DNA of 49,411 nucleotides, taken from assembly GCA_934589145.1 (NCBI GenBank), contig CAKTNW010000015.1, positions 1-49,411 on the forward strand, read 5' to 3'. Positions 1 through 7,808 of this stretch are shown piece by piece. The translations under genes were made by a program, and so were the position numbers. Positions within the stretch are counted from its first letter, which is position 1. The number at the start of each line of letters is the position of its first letter. Below the pieces are notes generated by a model. It ran no database searches and was not told the DNA's origin. It saw nothing but the letters and a program-made list of their open reading frames with translations. Origin of the DNA: an uncultured Oscillospiraceae bacterium (lineage in GTDB: Bacteria; Bacillota; Clostridia; Oscillospirales; Oscillospiraceae).

Positions 1-360
1 GAGCTGTTCCCCCGTCTGGAGGAGCGCCATTGGCAGCTGGCGGGCACCCTGTCCGGCGGCGAGCAGCAGATGCTGGCCGTGGGCCGTGCCCTGATGAGCC
101 GCCCCAAACTGCTGATGCTGGATGAGCCGTCCCTGGGTCTGGCGCCGCTGGTGGTGCAGGGGATCTTTGATATCATCCGTACCGTCAACCAGCAGGGCGT
201 CACTGTGCTGCTGATCGAGCAGAACGCCAACATGGCCCTGAAGATCGCCGACTACGCCTACGTTCTGGAAACCGGCAACATCACCAAGTCCGGTACCGGC
301 GCGGAGCTGCTGGCCGACGAGTCCATCAAGGAAGCCTATCTGGGCAAAAAGAAGAGTTGA
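1..360 (+). CDS. livF: Branched-chain amino acid ABC transporter ATP-binding protein, C-terminal part
   Basis: The reading frame is open from the first base, so the 5' part of the gene lies outside the window. The visible 119 residues contain the ABC signature ([15 protein letters not shown]), Walker B with catalytic glutamate ([11 protein letters not shown]), and the switch region ([12 protein letters not shown], where the usual H-loop His is replaced by Gln as in LivF). The end YLGKKKS matches the LivF C-terminus. In the family this subunit powers import of leucine, isoleucine and valine together with LivG, LivH and LivM, which presumably lie upstream. A strong terminator follows directly. 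Confidence 0.9.
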   Translation, partial: ELFPRLEERHWQLAGTLSGGEQQMLAVGRALMSRPKLLMLDEPSLGLAPLVVQGIFDIIRTVNQQGVTVLLIEQNANMALKIADYAYVLETGNITKSGTGAELLADESIKEAYLGKKKS

Positions 361-361
361 C

Positions 362-399
362 AAAAAGAAAGCCGGTCATACGACCGGCTTTCTTTTTGT
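362..399 (+). terminator. Rho-independent terminator after livF
   Basis: A perfect stem GCCGGTC/GACCGGC with ATAC loop is extended by an A-rich 5' arm and a T-rich 3' arm (TTTCTTTTTG). It begins one base after the livF stop. The arms are symmetric, so it may also stop transcription of the convergent small gene at 408-608. Confidence 0.9.
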
Positions 400-407
400 T
401 ATGTAGG

Positions 408-608
408 TTACTGCGTCATGAATTCCCGCTCCAGTTGATACAGCAGACAGCCATGATGGTCAATCTGGTGGTTCAGCCGGATAAGCTGGGGAGATACCGA
501 TTGGCCGGAGCTGCGCATCAGCGTTTGTCCTTGTTGTCGGTACTGCCGGATCCTGCTGGAATGAAAAGAAATTCTGATCAGGGAGACTGTGCGCGCTAAG
601 TAATTCAT
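408..608 (-). CDS. Small Spo0E-like protein (possible aspartyl-phosphate phosphatase)
   Basis: This encodes a 66-residue protein. The start at 608 is chosen because GAGGAGG lies five bases upstream of that ATG; a longer in-frame start at 632 would bury this ribosome site. The C-terminal half (RIRQYRQQG then LIRLNHQIDHHG) has the spacing of the Spo0E family helix pair, which ends in S-x-x-LD; here the Ser is Asn and the Leu is Ile, so the signature is degenerate. Family members dephosphorylate Spo0A~P and hold back sporulation. The assignment rests on pattern only. If it is not Spo0E, it is an unknown small helical protein with a real ribosome site. Confidence 0.45.
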   Translation of the reverse strand: MNYLARTVSLIRISFHSSRIRQYRQQGQTLMRSSGQSVSPQLIRLNHQIDHHGCLLYQLEREFMTQ

Positions 609-939
609 AACTACCTCCTCATCCGCCGTCATACGGCTTTTCGTGTGTAAAAAAACGCTTTTCTGTCCTGGTGAGGGGATTCTATCACGGTGTGGCTGTC
701 GAATACTGTCTCATCCTGCCTTGGGGCAAGAAAAATATCCATATTTTGTGAAGGGTGACGAATTTGCGTGTACATATTGAAAATTAACACAGCTGTGCGA
801 TAAAAAGCTGTTAAGAAAGCGGCCGCGTCAGGTGGAGGAAAGACAATTTTTTCCACCGCCATGCCGGGGAAGTGCTTTCCTTTTGGCCGGCCATGTGGTA
901 TGATAGCGGAAAATTACTGCTTCGCGGGGAGGTGGACAA
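609..939. other. Intergenic region of 331 bp with divergent regulatory signals
   Basis: No convincing gene is seen. The stretch is more AT-rich than its surroundings and separates the minus-strand small gene from the plus-strand permease. A possible plus-strand promoter is TTGAAA (777-782) with GATAAA about 16 bases on. TATGAT at 899-904 lies closer to the permease but has a poor -35. A purine-rich GGGGAGGTGG ribosome site ends the region. Confidence 0.35.
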
Positions 940-1662
940 GTGGTCTGGTTCATTGTGGCAGCTGCCAGTCTGGTGGCAGGTATTATCCAGTCCGTTACGG
1001 GCTTCGGCTCCGTCGTGTTTCTGATGATGGTGCTGCCCTTTTACTTCGATATGATCGACGCGCCGGCGCTGGCCATCGTCATCAACCAGCTGTTCTGCAT
1101 GGCGTTGTTCTGGAAGTACCGCAGGCACATTCAGTGGCGGGTGGCACTGCCGCCCACCATTGCCTTCGGCGCGGCCAATCTGCTGACCATGCCCTTTGTG
1201 AATGGCCTGGATCTGCACATCCTGGTACTGGTGTTTGCCGTGTTCCTGATCCTGCTGGCGCTGTATTTCCTGGTGGTGGCCCGTCGGGTGCGCTTTGCCC
1301 CCAAGCCTGCCGCGGGCGTGGTCTGCGGCGCGCTGTGCGGTGTCAGCGCGGGCCTGTTCGCCATCGGCGGCCCGCCCATGGCCCTGTATTTTGTATCAGC
1401 GGCCGAGAGCCATGTCAGCTATCTGGCATGTATGCAGTTTCTGTTCACCGTCACTGGCCTTACCGGCATCGTGGGCCGTCTGTGCAACGGCCTGCTCCGG
1501 CCGGGGATCCTGCCCTATGCCGCCGTAGGCGCCGTCTGCATCCTGCTGGGCGCGGTGGTGGGCGGCAGGATCGCCGGAAAACTGAACGCCGACACCATGC
1601 GCACTGTGGTATACATTTTTGTGGGCGTTTCCGGCGTGATATTGCTGGCTCAGCAGCTATGA
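940..1662 (+). CDS. TSUP-family (TauE/SafE) membrane permease
   Basis: This encodes a 240-residue, very hydrophobic protein starting with GTG, preceded by GGGGAGG at a good distance. Hydrophobic segments suggest about eight helices. The N-terminal signature (AGIIQSVTGFGSVVFLMMV) and the internal repeat near residues 120-150 (GVVCGALCGVSAGLFAIGGPPMALYF) are typical of the TSUP family, whose members export sulfite, sulfoacetate or related organic anions across the cytoplasmic membrane. The substrate cannot be read from the sequence, and neighbouring genes do not help: a PAP2 phosphatase follows 127 bases later with its own ribosome site. Confidence 0.85.
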   Translation: MVWFIVAAASLVAGIIQSVTGFGSVVFLMMVLPFYFDMIDAPALAIVINQLFCMALFWKYRRHIQWRVALPPTIAFGAANLLTMPFVNGLDLHILVLVFAVFLILLALYFLVVARRVRFAPKPAAGVVCGALCGVSAGLFAIGGPPMALYFVSAAESHVSYLACMQFLFTVTGLTGIVGRLCNGLLRPGILPYAAVGAVCILLGAVVGGRIAGKLNADTMRTVVYIFVGVSGVILLAQQL

Positions 1663-1789
1663 AGGGCGCGAGCGCCATGAACGGGATCATTGAACGCCTG
1701 CACCGCCGGCAATTCCGGCGGGGATAGACACCGGGCAAAAAACACGGTATACTGGACACACTGAATGAAAAAAGGGGAGGGGATCCGTT

Positions 1790-2713
1790 ATGCAGGTGCT
1801 GTATGCCCTGGAATCCATCCGCACGCCGTGGCTGGACACGGTGATGGCGGCCATCACCCACCTGGGGGAGGAGACCGTCTTTATGGTGGCGGCGCTGTTC
1901 GTCTTCTGGTGCGTCAGCAAGCGCCACGGCTACTATCTGCTGGCGGTGGGCTTTGCCGGAACGGTGCTGAACCAGTTCCTGAAGCTGCTCTTCCGCATCC
2001 CCCGCCCGTGGGTGCTGGACAGCAACTTTACCATTGTAGAGAGCGCCCGTGCCCAGGCCACCGGCTATTCCTTCCCCAGCGGCCATACCCAGAACGCCGT
2101 GGGCACCTTCGGCGGCATCGCCCGGTTCACCCACCGCAGGTGGGTGCGCATCGTCTGCATCGTCATCGCGGTGCTGGTGCCCTTCTCCCGCATGTACCTG
2201 GGCGTCCATACGCCGCTGGACGTGGGCGTGGCCGCCGTGACGGCGGTGGCGCTGCTGTTCCTGCTCTATCCCATCATGGAGCGCAGCGACGTCCGCCACG
2301 GTGTTATGGCCGCGGTGATCGGCGTGATGCTGGCGCTGGCGGTGGGCTATCTGCTGTTCGTGTCGCTATATCACTTCCCGGCGGATGTGGACGCCGACAA
2401 CCTGTCCCACGGCGTGGAAAACGCCTGGAAGCTGCTGGGGGCCACGGTGGGCCTGCTGGCGGCCTGGTGGCTGGATGTCCGGTTCATCCACTTCGATACC
2501 CGTGCCGTCTGGTATGTGCAGCTCATCAAGCTGGCGGGCGGCCTTGTGCTGCTGCTGGCCATCCGCGCCGTGCTGAAGGCACCGCTGGCGGCGCTGCTGG
2601 GCGCGGGAGCGGGCGGCGCGGTGCGCTATGCCGTCATGGTGCTGTTCGCCGGTGCCGTGTGGCCCATGACCTTCGCGCCGTTGTGCCACGCGCTGGAAAA
2701 ACGGGTCTATTGA
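1790..2713 (+). CDS. PAP2-family membrane phosphatase
   Basis: This encodes a 307-residue integral membrane protein with all three PAP2 motifs: KLLFRIPRP (KX6RP, about residues 64-72), FPSGH (about 94-98) and SRMYLGVHTPLD (SRX5HX3D, about 133-144). Conserved Arg, Ser-His and His-Asp residues form the phosphate pocket. Family members dephosphorylate lipids such as phosphatidate, diacylglycerol pyrophosphate or undecaprenyl pyrophosphate. About four further hydrophobic helices follow the catalytic core, making it longer than a bare bacterial PAP2 (about 200 residues), like the larger Clostridia versions. The ATG follows a GGGGAGGGG ribosome site. Confidence 0.88.
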   Translation: MQVLYALESIRTPWLDTVMAAITHLGEETVFMVAALFVFWCVSKRHGYYLLAVGFAGTVLNQFLKLLFRIPRPWVLDSNFTIVESARAQATGYSFPSGHTQNAVGTFGGIARFTHRRWVRIVCIVIAVLVPFSRMYLGVHTPLDVGVAAVTAVALLFLLYPIMERSDVRHGVMAAVIGVMLALAVGYLLFVSLYHFPADVDADNLSHGVENAWKLLGATVGLLAAWWLDVRFIHFDTRAVWYVQLIKLAGGLVLLLAIRAVLKAPLAALLGAGAGGAVRYAVMVLFAGAVWPMTFAPLCHALEKRVY

Positions 2714-2795
2714 CGGAATAGAGCCCCGGCTTCCCGGCGCATACTAGGGGCTGTGAACGAAATGTAAAATTTTTCACGGCGGGAACAAATAGCAC

Positions 2796-2824
2796 TTCAA
2801 ATCCGTCTATACTTATGCTATGAT
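2796..2824 (+). promoter_or_regulatory. Putative sigma-A promoter of the DUF4358-DHHW-MBOAT cassette
   Basis: TTCAAA (2796-2801), 17 bases, then TATGAT (2819-2824), preceded by TGC as an extended -10. The start codon is 85 bases downstream. Confidence 0.5.
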
Positions 2825-2908
2825 AACAAATGGCGCAGCCTCTGCGCCGATACGAGAGAAAACACCCATATTTGCCCGCAAGGGCCAGAAAAAAGGAAGG
2901 GATATCGG

Positions 2909-3370
2909 ATGAAAAAGATGATCGCCGCCCTGCTGGCGGCTATGATGATGCTGACGCTGGCCGCCTGCGGCGGCGGAAGCGATACCAAGACCGTGGACGT
3001 CCAGAAGCTGGCCGACGACCTGAAGAGCAATGTGCCCTACAGCGCCGATATGATCGCCACCGCCGTGGAGGATCTGAACTATAAGCTGGATCCCCCCGAG
3101 GGCACCACCATCACCGGCTACATGGCCGACGGCAACACCGCCGACCTGATCATCGTGGGCCAGTGCGCCAGCGAGGATGACGCCAAGACCCTGTACGCCA
3201 ACGTACAGACCTATCTGGACGACCTGAAGCGGGAGGCCAACCTCTATCAGCCGGAGGAAGAGGCCCGCATCGACGGCGCGCTGCTGCGTCAGACCGGTAC
3301 CCTGGTGGTGCTGTGCGTCAGCGATGACACCGCCGCCGCCACCTCCATCGTGGAGGGCTATCTGAAATGA
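2909..3370 (+). CDS. DUF4358-type lipoprotein
   Basis: This encodes a 153-residue secreted lipoprotein: MKK, a hydrophobic core, then lipobox LAAC with Cys20 followed by GGGS. The mature part (about 130 residues) has the alternating pattern of DUF4358 proteins: a helix that sets up measurements of small residues (VQKLADDLKSNVP), a central strand region (ADLIIVGQCASEDDAKTLYANV) and a final helix ending in the stop. In Clostridia such lipoproteins are commonly encoded beside DHHW and MBOAT genes, as here, where it overlaps the next gene by ATGA. A role in cell-surface polymer acylation is inferred from context only. Confidence 0.75.
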   Translation: MKKMIAALLAAMMMLTLAACGGGSDTKTVDVQKLADDLKSNVPYSADMIATAVEDLNYKLDPPEGTTITGYMADGNTADLIIVGQCASEDDAKTLYANVQTYLDDLKREANLYQPEEEARIDGALLRQTGTLVVLCVSDDTAAATSIVEGYLK

Positions 3371-4524
3371 GCCGGTACAGAGGACGCCGCCGGGGCGTGT
3401 CGCCCCTGATGCTGCTGATCGCGCTGGTGGTGGCCATCGCCGCCGTGGTGCTGATCATCATCAATCTGGGCAAGGACAAAAAGCCCGCCAATGACGACGC
3501 GAATACGCCTCCCGCCACCGGCGATACCACCGACCCCGGCAATACGGACGACCCCAACGCCGCCGATCCCGTCGCGCCGGACGACACCACCCCTACTACC
3601 TATCAGAGGATCGAGCTGCAGGGCGATCAGCAGCAGTATGACGCCGTGTACCGGGTGGGCGACACCGGCTATGAGATGTACAGCTATGTGGACAGCACCG
3701 CCAAGAAGTACGCCGACAATGTCAACGCCGTGGCGGACGCGCTGGCGGGCAAGGCCAACGTGTACATGCTGCCCATCCCCCTGAGCTCCGGCATCTGCCT
3801 GCCGGACGAGCTGTACGGCAAGGATATCTTCGCCGACCAGAAGAGCGCTGAGCAGAAGATCATCGGCTATATGAACGGCAACGTGAAGTCCGTGGCGCTG
3901 TATGACGCGCTGCTGGCCCACCGTACCGAGTATGTCTATTTCCGCACCGACCACCACTGGACGGCCACCGGCGCTTACTACGCCTACGAGCAGTTCTGCA
4001 AGGTCAAGGGCATCACCCCCACGCCCATGGCCAGCTACAGAGTGGACGAGTATGACGGCTTCCTGGGCACCTTCTATCGGGATTCCAACCAGAACGCCAC
4101 CATGGGAGCCAATCCCGATAAGGTGGTGGCCTATCATCCCCTCAGCACCGAGGCCACGCTGGACTACGGCGACGGGGAGAACGCCAACCTGACCCGGGGC
4201 AAGATCATCTACGATGAGTCCGACGCCCCCGCCAGCCTGAAATACGGTGCCTTCATCACCGGCGACAACGCCTATTCCGTCATCAACAACCCCGATGTGA
4301 CCGACGGCTCCAGCTGCATCGTGGTGAAGGAGTCCTTCGGCAACGCCTTTGTGCCGTTCCTGACGGATCATTATCAGACCATCTATGTGCTGGACTACCG
4401 GTACTGGAAGGGCAGCATCAGCCAGTTCGCCCAGGATAAGGGCGTCCAGGACGTGCTGTTCGTCAATAACCTCTCCGCCATCCGATCCACCGCGCTGGTC
4501 AGCGACCTGCACAACGTGGTGTGA
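3367..4524 (+). CDS. DHHW-family cell-surface protein (AlgX/AlgJ-like SGNH fold)
   Basis: This encodes a 385-residue protein with a basic N-terminus and one transmembrane anchor (about residues 12-35), then a Pro/Asp/Thr-rich linker and an extracellular domain. The hallmark YFRTDHHWTATGAYY motif sits near residue 195, and VVKESFGNAFVPFL is the conserved second motif near residue 320. The family resembles AlgJ/AlgX and may transfer or handle acetyl groups on exopolysaccharide outside the membrane, with an MBOAT partner supplying them. It overlaps the upstream lipoprotein by four bases. The stop is followed at once by a hairpin repeat, described separately. Confidence 0.82.
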   Translation: MSRYRGRRRGVSPLMLLIALVVAIAAVVLIIINLGKDKKPANDDANTPPATGDTTDPGNTDDPNAADPVAPDDTTPTTYQRIELQGDQQQYDAVYRVGDTGYEMYSYVDSTAKKYADNVNAVADALAGKANVYMLPIPLSSGICLPDELYGKDIFADQKSAEQKIIGYMNGNVKSVALYDALLAHRTEYVYFRTDHHWTATGAYYAYEQFCKVKGITPTPMASYRVDEYDGFLGTFYRDSNQNATMGANPDKVVAYHPLSTEATLDYGDGENANLTRGKIIYDESDAPASLKYGAFITGDNAYSVINNPDVTDGSSCIVVKESFGNAFVPFLTDHYQTIYVLDYRYWKGSISQFAQDKGVQDVLFVNNLSAIRSTALVSDLHNVV

Positions 4525-4580
4525 TGTTGGCGCAAAATCTGACGATTTTGCTGCCAAGGGGAATTGCGGCCGACTGCGCC
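4525..4580 (+). repeat. Half copy (A) of the post-stop hairpin element
   Basis: The element starts at the first base after the DHHW stop. A stem GCAAAATC (4532-4539) / GATTTTGC (4544-4551) with loop TGAC is clamped by TTGGC/GCCAA, then comes GCGGCCGACTGCGC. The same module begins the larger elements downstream of infB, cyuA and gap, with the same orientation relative to the gene. Here the remaining modules are missing and a different repeat follows. Confidence 0.75.
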
Positions 4581-4592
4581 TTTGCCGCTGTC

Positions 4593-4666
4593 GGCGGGGT
4601 GTGGTCACCCCGCCCTACGCACCGGCTATCGAAATCTTTCGTAGGGCGGCATGACCACATGCCGCC
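4593..4666. repeat. Pair of GTAGGGCGG-type hairpin modules in outward orientation
   Basis: The left arm at 4593-4618 ends in CCGCCCTAC, and the right arm at 4641-4666 begins GTAGGGCGGCATG. The left arm reverse-complemented reads GTAGGGCGGGGTGACC, closely matching the right arm, and each arm is itself palindromic. The same core is found at 45481-45562. This looks like a dispersed, non-coding inverted repeat. Confidence 0.65.
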
Positions 4667-4701
4667 GCCCCCTTATGACTCCGCACAACTGATCATCCCC
4701 T

Positions 4702-4731
4702 GTGGGACAGAGCGCTGCTCTGTCCCACTTT
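4702..4731 (+). terminator. Strong hairpin between DHHW and MBOAT genes
   Basis: The perfect 12-bp stem GTGGGACAGAGC/GCTCTGTCCCAC with loop GCT is followed by only a short TTT. It could be a weak terminator or an mRNA-processing or stability hairpin inside the cassette. Confidence 0.45.
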
Positions 4732-4782
4732 CCGGCAAAAACGCCGTAAACGACCTGTAAATTTTCCAAAGGAGAACGCCTT

Positions 4783-6183
4783 ATGGTATTCAGCAGCACC
4801 GTCTTTCTGTTGATCTTCCTGCCCGTGGTGGCGGGGATCTATTTCCTGTGTCCCCGCAAGGCACGCAATACTGTGCTGCTGCTGTTCAGCCTGGTGTTCT
4901 ACGGCTGGGGTGAGCCAAAGTATATCCTGATCATGCTGTTCTCCACGGTGTTCGACTACACCAACGCCCGGCTCATCGGCCATTTCCGGGACGCCGGGAA
5001 GCAGAAGGCCGCCAAGGCGGTGCTGATCGTGGACGTGGTGGGCAATCTGGGCATCCTGGGCTTCTTCAAGTACACGGATTTCGCCATCGACAACCTGAAC
5101 GGCCTCCTGAGCGCGGGCATCCCCGCCCTGGGACTGGCCCTGCCCATCGGCATCAGCTTCTACACCTTCCAGACCATGTCCTACACCATCGACGTGTACC
5201 GGGGCATCGTCAAACCCCAGAAGAACATCCTCAACGTGGGCGCGTATGTGACGCTGTTCCCCCAGCTGATCGCCGGCCCTATCGTCCAGTACAAGACAGT
5301 GGAGCACGAGCTAATGTACCGCCGCGAGAGTGTGTTTGAGGCCAGCCGCGGTATGCAGCGCTTCGTGGTGGGCCTCGCCAAAAAGGTGCTCATCGCCAAT
5401 CAGGTGGGCGCCCTCTGGGAGCAGATCAGCGCCATGTCCGCACCCTCCGCCGTGACGGCGTGGCTGGGCGCCATCGCCTTCACCTTCCAGATTTATTTCG
5501 ATTTCTCCGGATACTCCGACATGGCCATCGGCCTGGGGCATCTGTTTGGCTTCCACTTCCTGGAAAACTTCGAGCATCCCTACGAGTCCCGCACCGTTAC
5601 GGAATTCTGGCGGCGGTGGCACATCAGTCTCAGCACCTGGTTCCGGGAATACGTCTATATCCCCCTGGGCGGCAACCGTCACGGCAAGGCCCGGCAGATC
5701 CTGAATCTGCTGATCGTCTGGTTCCTGACGGGCCTGTGGCACGGCGCAAGCTGGAACTTCGTCCTATGGGGCCTCTATTACGCGGTGCTGCTGATCCTGG
5801 AGAAGCTGTTCCTGCTGCGGTGGCTGGACAAGGCTCCCAAATGGGTGGGCCATGTGTACACCATCTTCGCCTTTATCATGGGCTGGGTGCTGTTCGCCAT
5901 TACCGATTTCGGTCAACTGGGACAATACGTCTCCGCCATGTTCACGGCACACATCGCCGATGGCACGGCGCTGTATCTGCTGCGCTCCAACGCGGTGCTG
6001 CTGATCGCCGCGGCCATCGGCTGCACCACCGGCCCGCTGCGGCTGTGGAACCGCGTGGAGGGCAAGCTGTCCGACACCGCCGCCGTGACGCTGCGCACCG
6101 TTGGCGTGGTGCTGTTGCTGCTGCTGTCGGTGGCCTTCCTGGTGGGCGACAGCTATAACCCCTTCCTCTACTTCCGCTTCTAA
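4783..6183 (+). CDS. MBOAT-family membrane-bound O-acyltransferase (AlgI/DltB-like)
   Basis: This encodes a 466-residue polytopic membrane protein starting after AAAGGAGAACGCC. Recognisable features are the N-terminal MVFSSTVFLLIFLPVV, GISFYTFQTMSYTIDVYRG (about residues 124-142), QIYFDFSGYSDMAIGLG (about 236-252), EFWRRWHISLSTWFREYVYIPLGG (about 269-292, quoted as start EFWRRW and end YIPLGG), and the catalytic-His segment LTGLWHGASWNFVLWG (about 316-331). In AlgI and DltB this protein carries acyl groups across the membrane to an extracellular acceptor. Two DHHW proteins flank it, so it is probably the transporter/transferase of an exopolysaccharide acetylation system. The stop is 12 bases before the next start. 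Confidence 0.92.
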   Translation: MVFSSTVFLLIFLPVVAGIYFLCPRKARNTVLLLFSLVFYGWGEPKYILIMLFSTVFDYTNARLIGHFRDAGKQKAAKAVLIVDVVGNLGILGFFKYTDFAIDNLNGLLSAGIPALGLALPIGISFYTFQTMSYTIDVYRGIVKPQKNILNVGAYVTLFPQLIAGPIVQYKTVEHELMYRRESVFEASRGMQRFVVGLAKKVLIANQVGALWEQISAMSAPSAVTAWLGAIAFTFQIYFDFSGYSDMAIGLGHLFGFHFLENFEHPYESRTVTEFWRRWHISLSTWFREYVYIPLGGNRHGKARQILNLLIVWFLTGLWHGASWNFVLWGLYYAVLLILEKLFLLRWLDKAPKWVGHVYTIFAFIMGWVLFAITDFGQLGQYVSAMFTAHIADGTALYLLRSNAVLLIAAAIGCTTGPLRLWNRVEGKLSDTAAVTLRTVGVVLLLLLSVAFLVGDSYNPFLYFRF

Positions 6184-6195
6184 GGAGGAGCATCT

Positions 6196-7341
6196 ATGAG
6201 TAACCCCGAAAAAGGCGGCGCCCGCCTGATGAAAAGTGAACACAAGCGCCGTGAGCTGGCGCCGCTGGTCGCCATCTTCGGCATCCTGGTGGTATTGGCC
6301 CTGGCCTCGCTGCTGACGCCGGAGCGGGAATTCTCCCCCAACGAGAACCGCTACCTGCAGCTGAAGCCGACGCTCACCTGGACGACCCTCATGGACGGCA
6401 CCTTCACCCAGAAGGCGGAGGACTACACCTCCGACCAGATCGCCCTCCGGGATACCTGGATGGAGACGGCCTCCCTGGTGCAGCGCGCCGCGGGACGGCT
6501 GGAGATCAACGACACCTGGCTGGGCCGGGACGGCCGCTATTTCGCCAAGGTTACCCCCGACACCTTCGATACCGACCAGTACCATAAGAATCTGGAGCAG
6601 GTGCGGACGTTCTTCGACGCCAACCCCGACAAGGACTGCCGTCTGATGATCGTCCCCACCCCCGCCTATATGCTCCGGGACGACCTGCCCGCCAACGCGC
6701 CCCTCTTCGACGCGGACACCTGCTTCGGCACGCTGCTGAACGAGTTCGGCAGGCAGGCCATCGACCTGCGCGCCGCCCTGATGCCCGACGCGGCCGACAT
6801 GTACTACCGCACCGACCACCACTGGACGACGGAAGGCGCGCAGACCGCCTACGGCGTATGGTGCGCCGCCACCGGACATGAGCAGCAGAACTGGCAGCTG
6901 GAAACGGCCAGCACCTGCTTCCGGGGCACCCTGTACTCCAAGGTGCTGCTGCCGGACAGCCCCTATGACACGGTGTCCATCGCGTCTGACGCCGCCATCC
7001 GCTCCATGGACTGCGACGGCGAGGTGTCCGACAGCCTGTACAGCATGGCGGCGCTGGAGGAGAAGGATCACTACAAGATCTTCATGGGCGGCAACTACGC
7101 CAAGGTAGTTATCGACACCGGCGCGAATACCGGCAAGTCCCTGCTGGTGGTGAAGGACAGCTTTGCCAACAGCTTCCTGCCCTTCCTGGTGAGGGACTAC
7201 GACACCATCACGGTGCTGGATCTGCGCTACTACCGTGACGGCGTGCAGTCCCTGGCGGATGAGGCCGACGATGTGCTGGTGCTGTATGAGCTGACCAACT
7301 TTGCCGCCGACAAGAACCTCTATAAGCTGAATAAGAGCTGA
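6196..7341 (+). CDS. Second DHHW-family protein of the MBOAT cassette
   Basis: This encodes a 381-residue protein with one N-terminal membrane anchor (about residues 22-40, following a basic stretch) and an extracellular domain. The DHHW signature YYRTDHHWTTEGAQTAYGVW lies near residues 204-223, and LLVVKDSFANSFLPFLVRDY near residues 316-335 matches the second conserved motif of the first copy. The two DHHW proteins are diverged paralogues rather than a recent duplication. The start follows AAGGAGG and is only 12 bases after MBOAT, so the two are surely co-transcribed. A very long hairpin terminates the cassette. Confidence 0.85.
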   Translation: MSNPEKGGARLMKSEHKRRELAPLVAIFGILVVLALASLLTPEREFSPNENRYLQLKPTLTWTTLMDGTFTQKAEDYTSDQIALRDTWMETASLVQRAAGRLEINDTWLGRDGRYFAKVTPDTFDTDQYHKNLEQVRTFFDANPDKDCRLMIVPTPAYMLRDDLPANAPLFDADTCFGTLLNEFGRQAIDLRAALMPDAADMYYRTDHHWTTEGAQTAYGVWCAATGHEQQNWQLETASTCFRGTLYSKVLLPDSPYDTVSIASDAAIRSMDCDGEVSDSLYSMAALEEKDHYKIFMGGNYAKVVIDTGANTGKSLLVVKDSFANSFLPFLVRDYDTITVLDLRYYRDGVQSLADEADDVLVLYELTNFAADKNLYKLNKS

Positions 7342-7360
7342 GGCTATTTTTCCAAAAAAA

Positions 7361-7406
7361 GGCAGTCAAAAGGCTCCCTTTCCGTAAAGGGAGCCTTTTG
7401 ACTGCC
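7361..7406 (+). terminator. 21-bp perfect hairpin terminator ending the MBOAT cassette
   Basis: Arms 7361-7381 and 7386-7406 are perfectly complementary (starting GGCAGTCAAAAGGC), with a CCGT loop, flanked by A7 upstream and TAAAA downstream. The stem is unusually long and perfect. Confidence 0.85.
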
Positions 7407-7420
7407 TAAAATTGAACTGT

Positions 7421-7440
7421 ATTGACCGATATTGGTCAAT
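7421..7440. promoter_or_regulatory. 20-bp near-perfect palindrome, possible operator
   Basis: ATTGACCGATATTGGTCAAT is symmetric except at one central pair. It lies 55 bases before the start of the small HTH gene, just upstream of TAATAT (7443-7448), which could be a -10 box, so a bound regulator would cover the promoter. Confidence 0.45.
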
Positions 7441-7463
7441 ACTAATATACATCATTTTCGGTT

Positions 7464-7495
7464 AACATGCAAGTAGAAAGTGGGGCTTGCATGTT
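7464..7495. promoter_or_regulatory. Inverted repeat abutting the HTH gene start, possible autoregulatory operator
   Basis: AACATGCAAG (7464-7473) and CTTGCATGTT (7486-7495) are exact inverse complements separated by 12 bases. The right arm ends on the base before the ATG at 7496, so protein or hairpin formation here would mask translation initiation. Confidence 0.5.
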
Positions 7496-7705
7496 ATGAT
7501 CTCCTACGAAATTCTTTGGGATACCATGAGAAGGAAGGGTATCTCCCAATATGCCCTTATTAAAAAATACAAAATCAGTCCCGGACAGCTGACCCGGATG
7601 AAGCGCAACGAGAGTGTCAGCACGCATACGATTGAAATGTTCTGCCGGATATTGAAGTGCGACGTCAGCGACGTGATGTCCTATGTTCCGGAGGATGAGG
7701 AATAG
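7496..7705 (+). CDS. Small Cro/C1-type HTH regulator
   Basis: This encodes a 69-residue protein starting [21 protein letters not shown]. It is a bare helix-turn-helix of the compact Firmicutes type (PF13443-like): helix 2 is [10 protein letters not shown], the recognition helix [11 protein letters not shown], and the tail [11 protein letters not shown] is the usual ending of the family (CDIxDI-xY-P). The ATG at 7496 is preferred over a TTG nine bases upstream because family members start at MISY. It has no fused sensor domain. It sits alone between two terminators and upstream of deoC. The inverted repeats in front of it suggest self-regulation; other targets are unknown. Confidence 0.85.
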   Translation: MISYEILWDTMRRKGISQYALIKKYKISPGQLTRMKRNESVSTHTIEMFCRILKCDVSDVMSYVPEDEE

Positions 7706-7747
7706 GCAAGGCGAAGGCCCTTTTTTGGCCCGCGCCTTGCCTTTTTT
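7705..7747 (+). terminator. Terminator after the HTH gene, overlapping its stop
   Basis: GGCAAGGCG (7705-7713) pairs with CGCCTTGCC (7733-7741), an inner GGCC/GGCC stem is possible, and T6 follows. The 3' arm also carries the -35 box of the deoC promoter. Confidence 0.8.
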
Positions 7748-7765
7748 GCCGGGATGTGATACAAT
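7737..7765 (+). promoter_or_regulatory. deoC-deoD promoter
   Basis: TTGCCT (7737-7742), 17 bases, TACAAT (7760-7765), with TGA directly before the -10. The -35 is embedded in the preceding terminator stem. Confidence 0.7.
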
Positions 7766-7808
7766 AGCCCCGCAAAATCGAAACAATTCCGAAAGGAGCA
7801 ATGATACT

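Noticed and set aside
629..862. 77-codon minus-strand frame before the TSUP gene
   Set aside because: No ribosome site and no recognisable features; it lies in AT-rich regulatory DNA.
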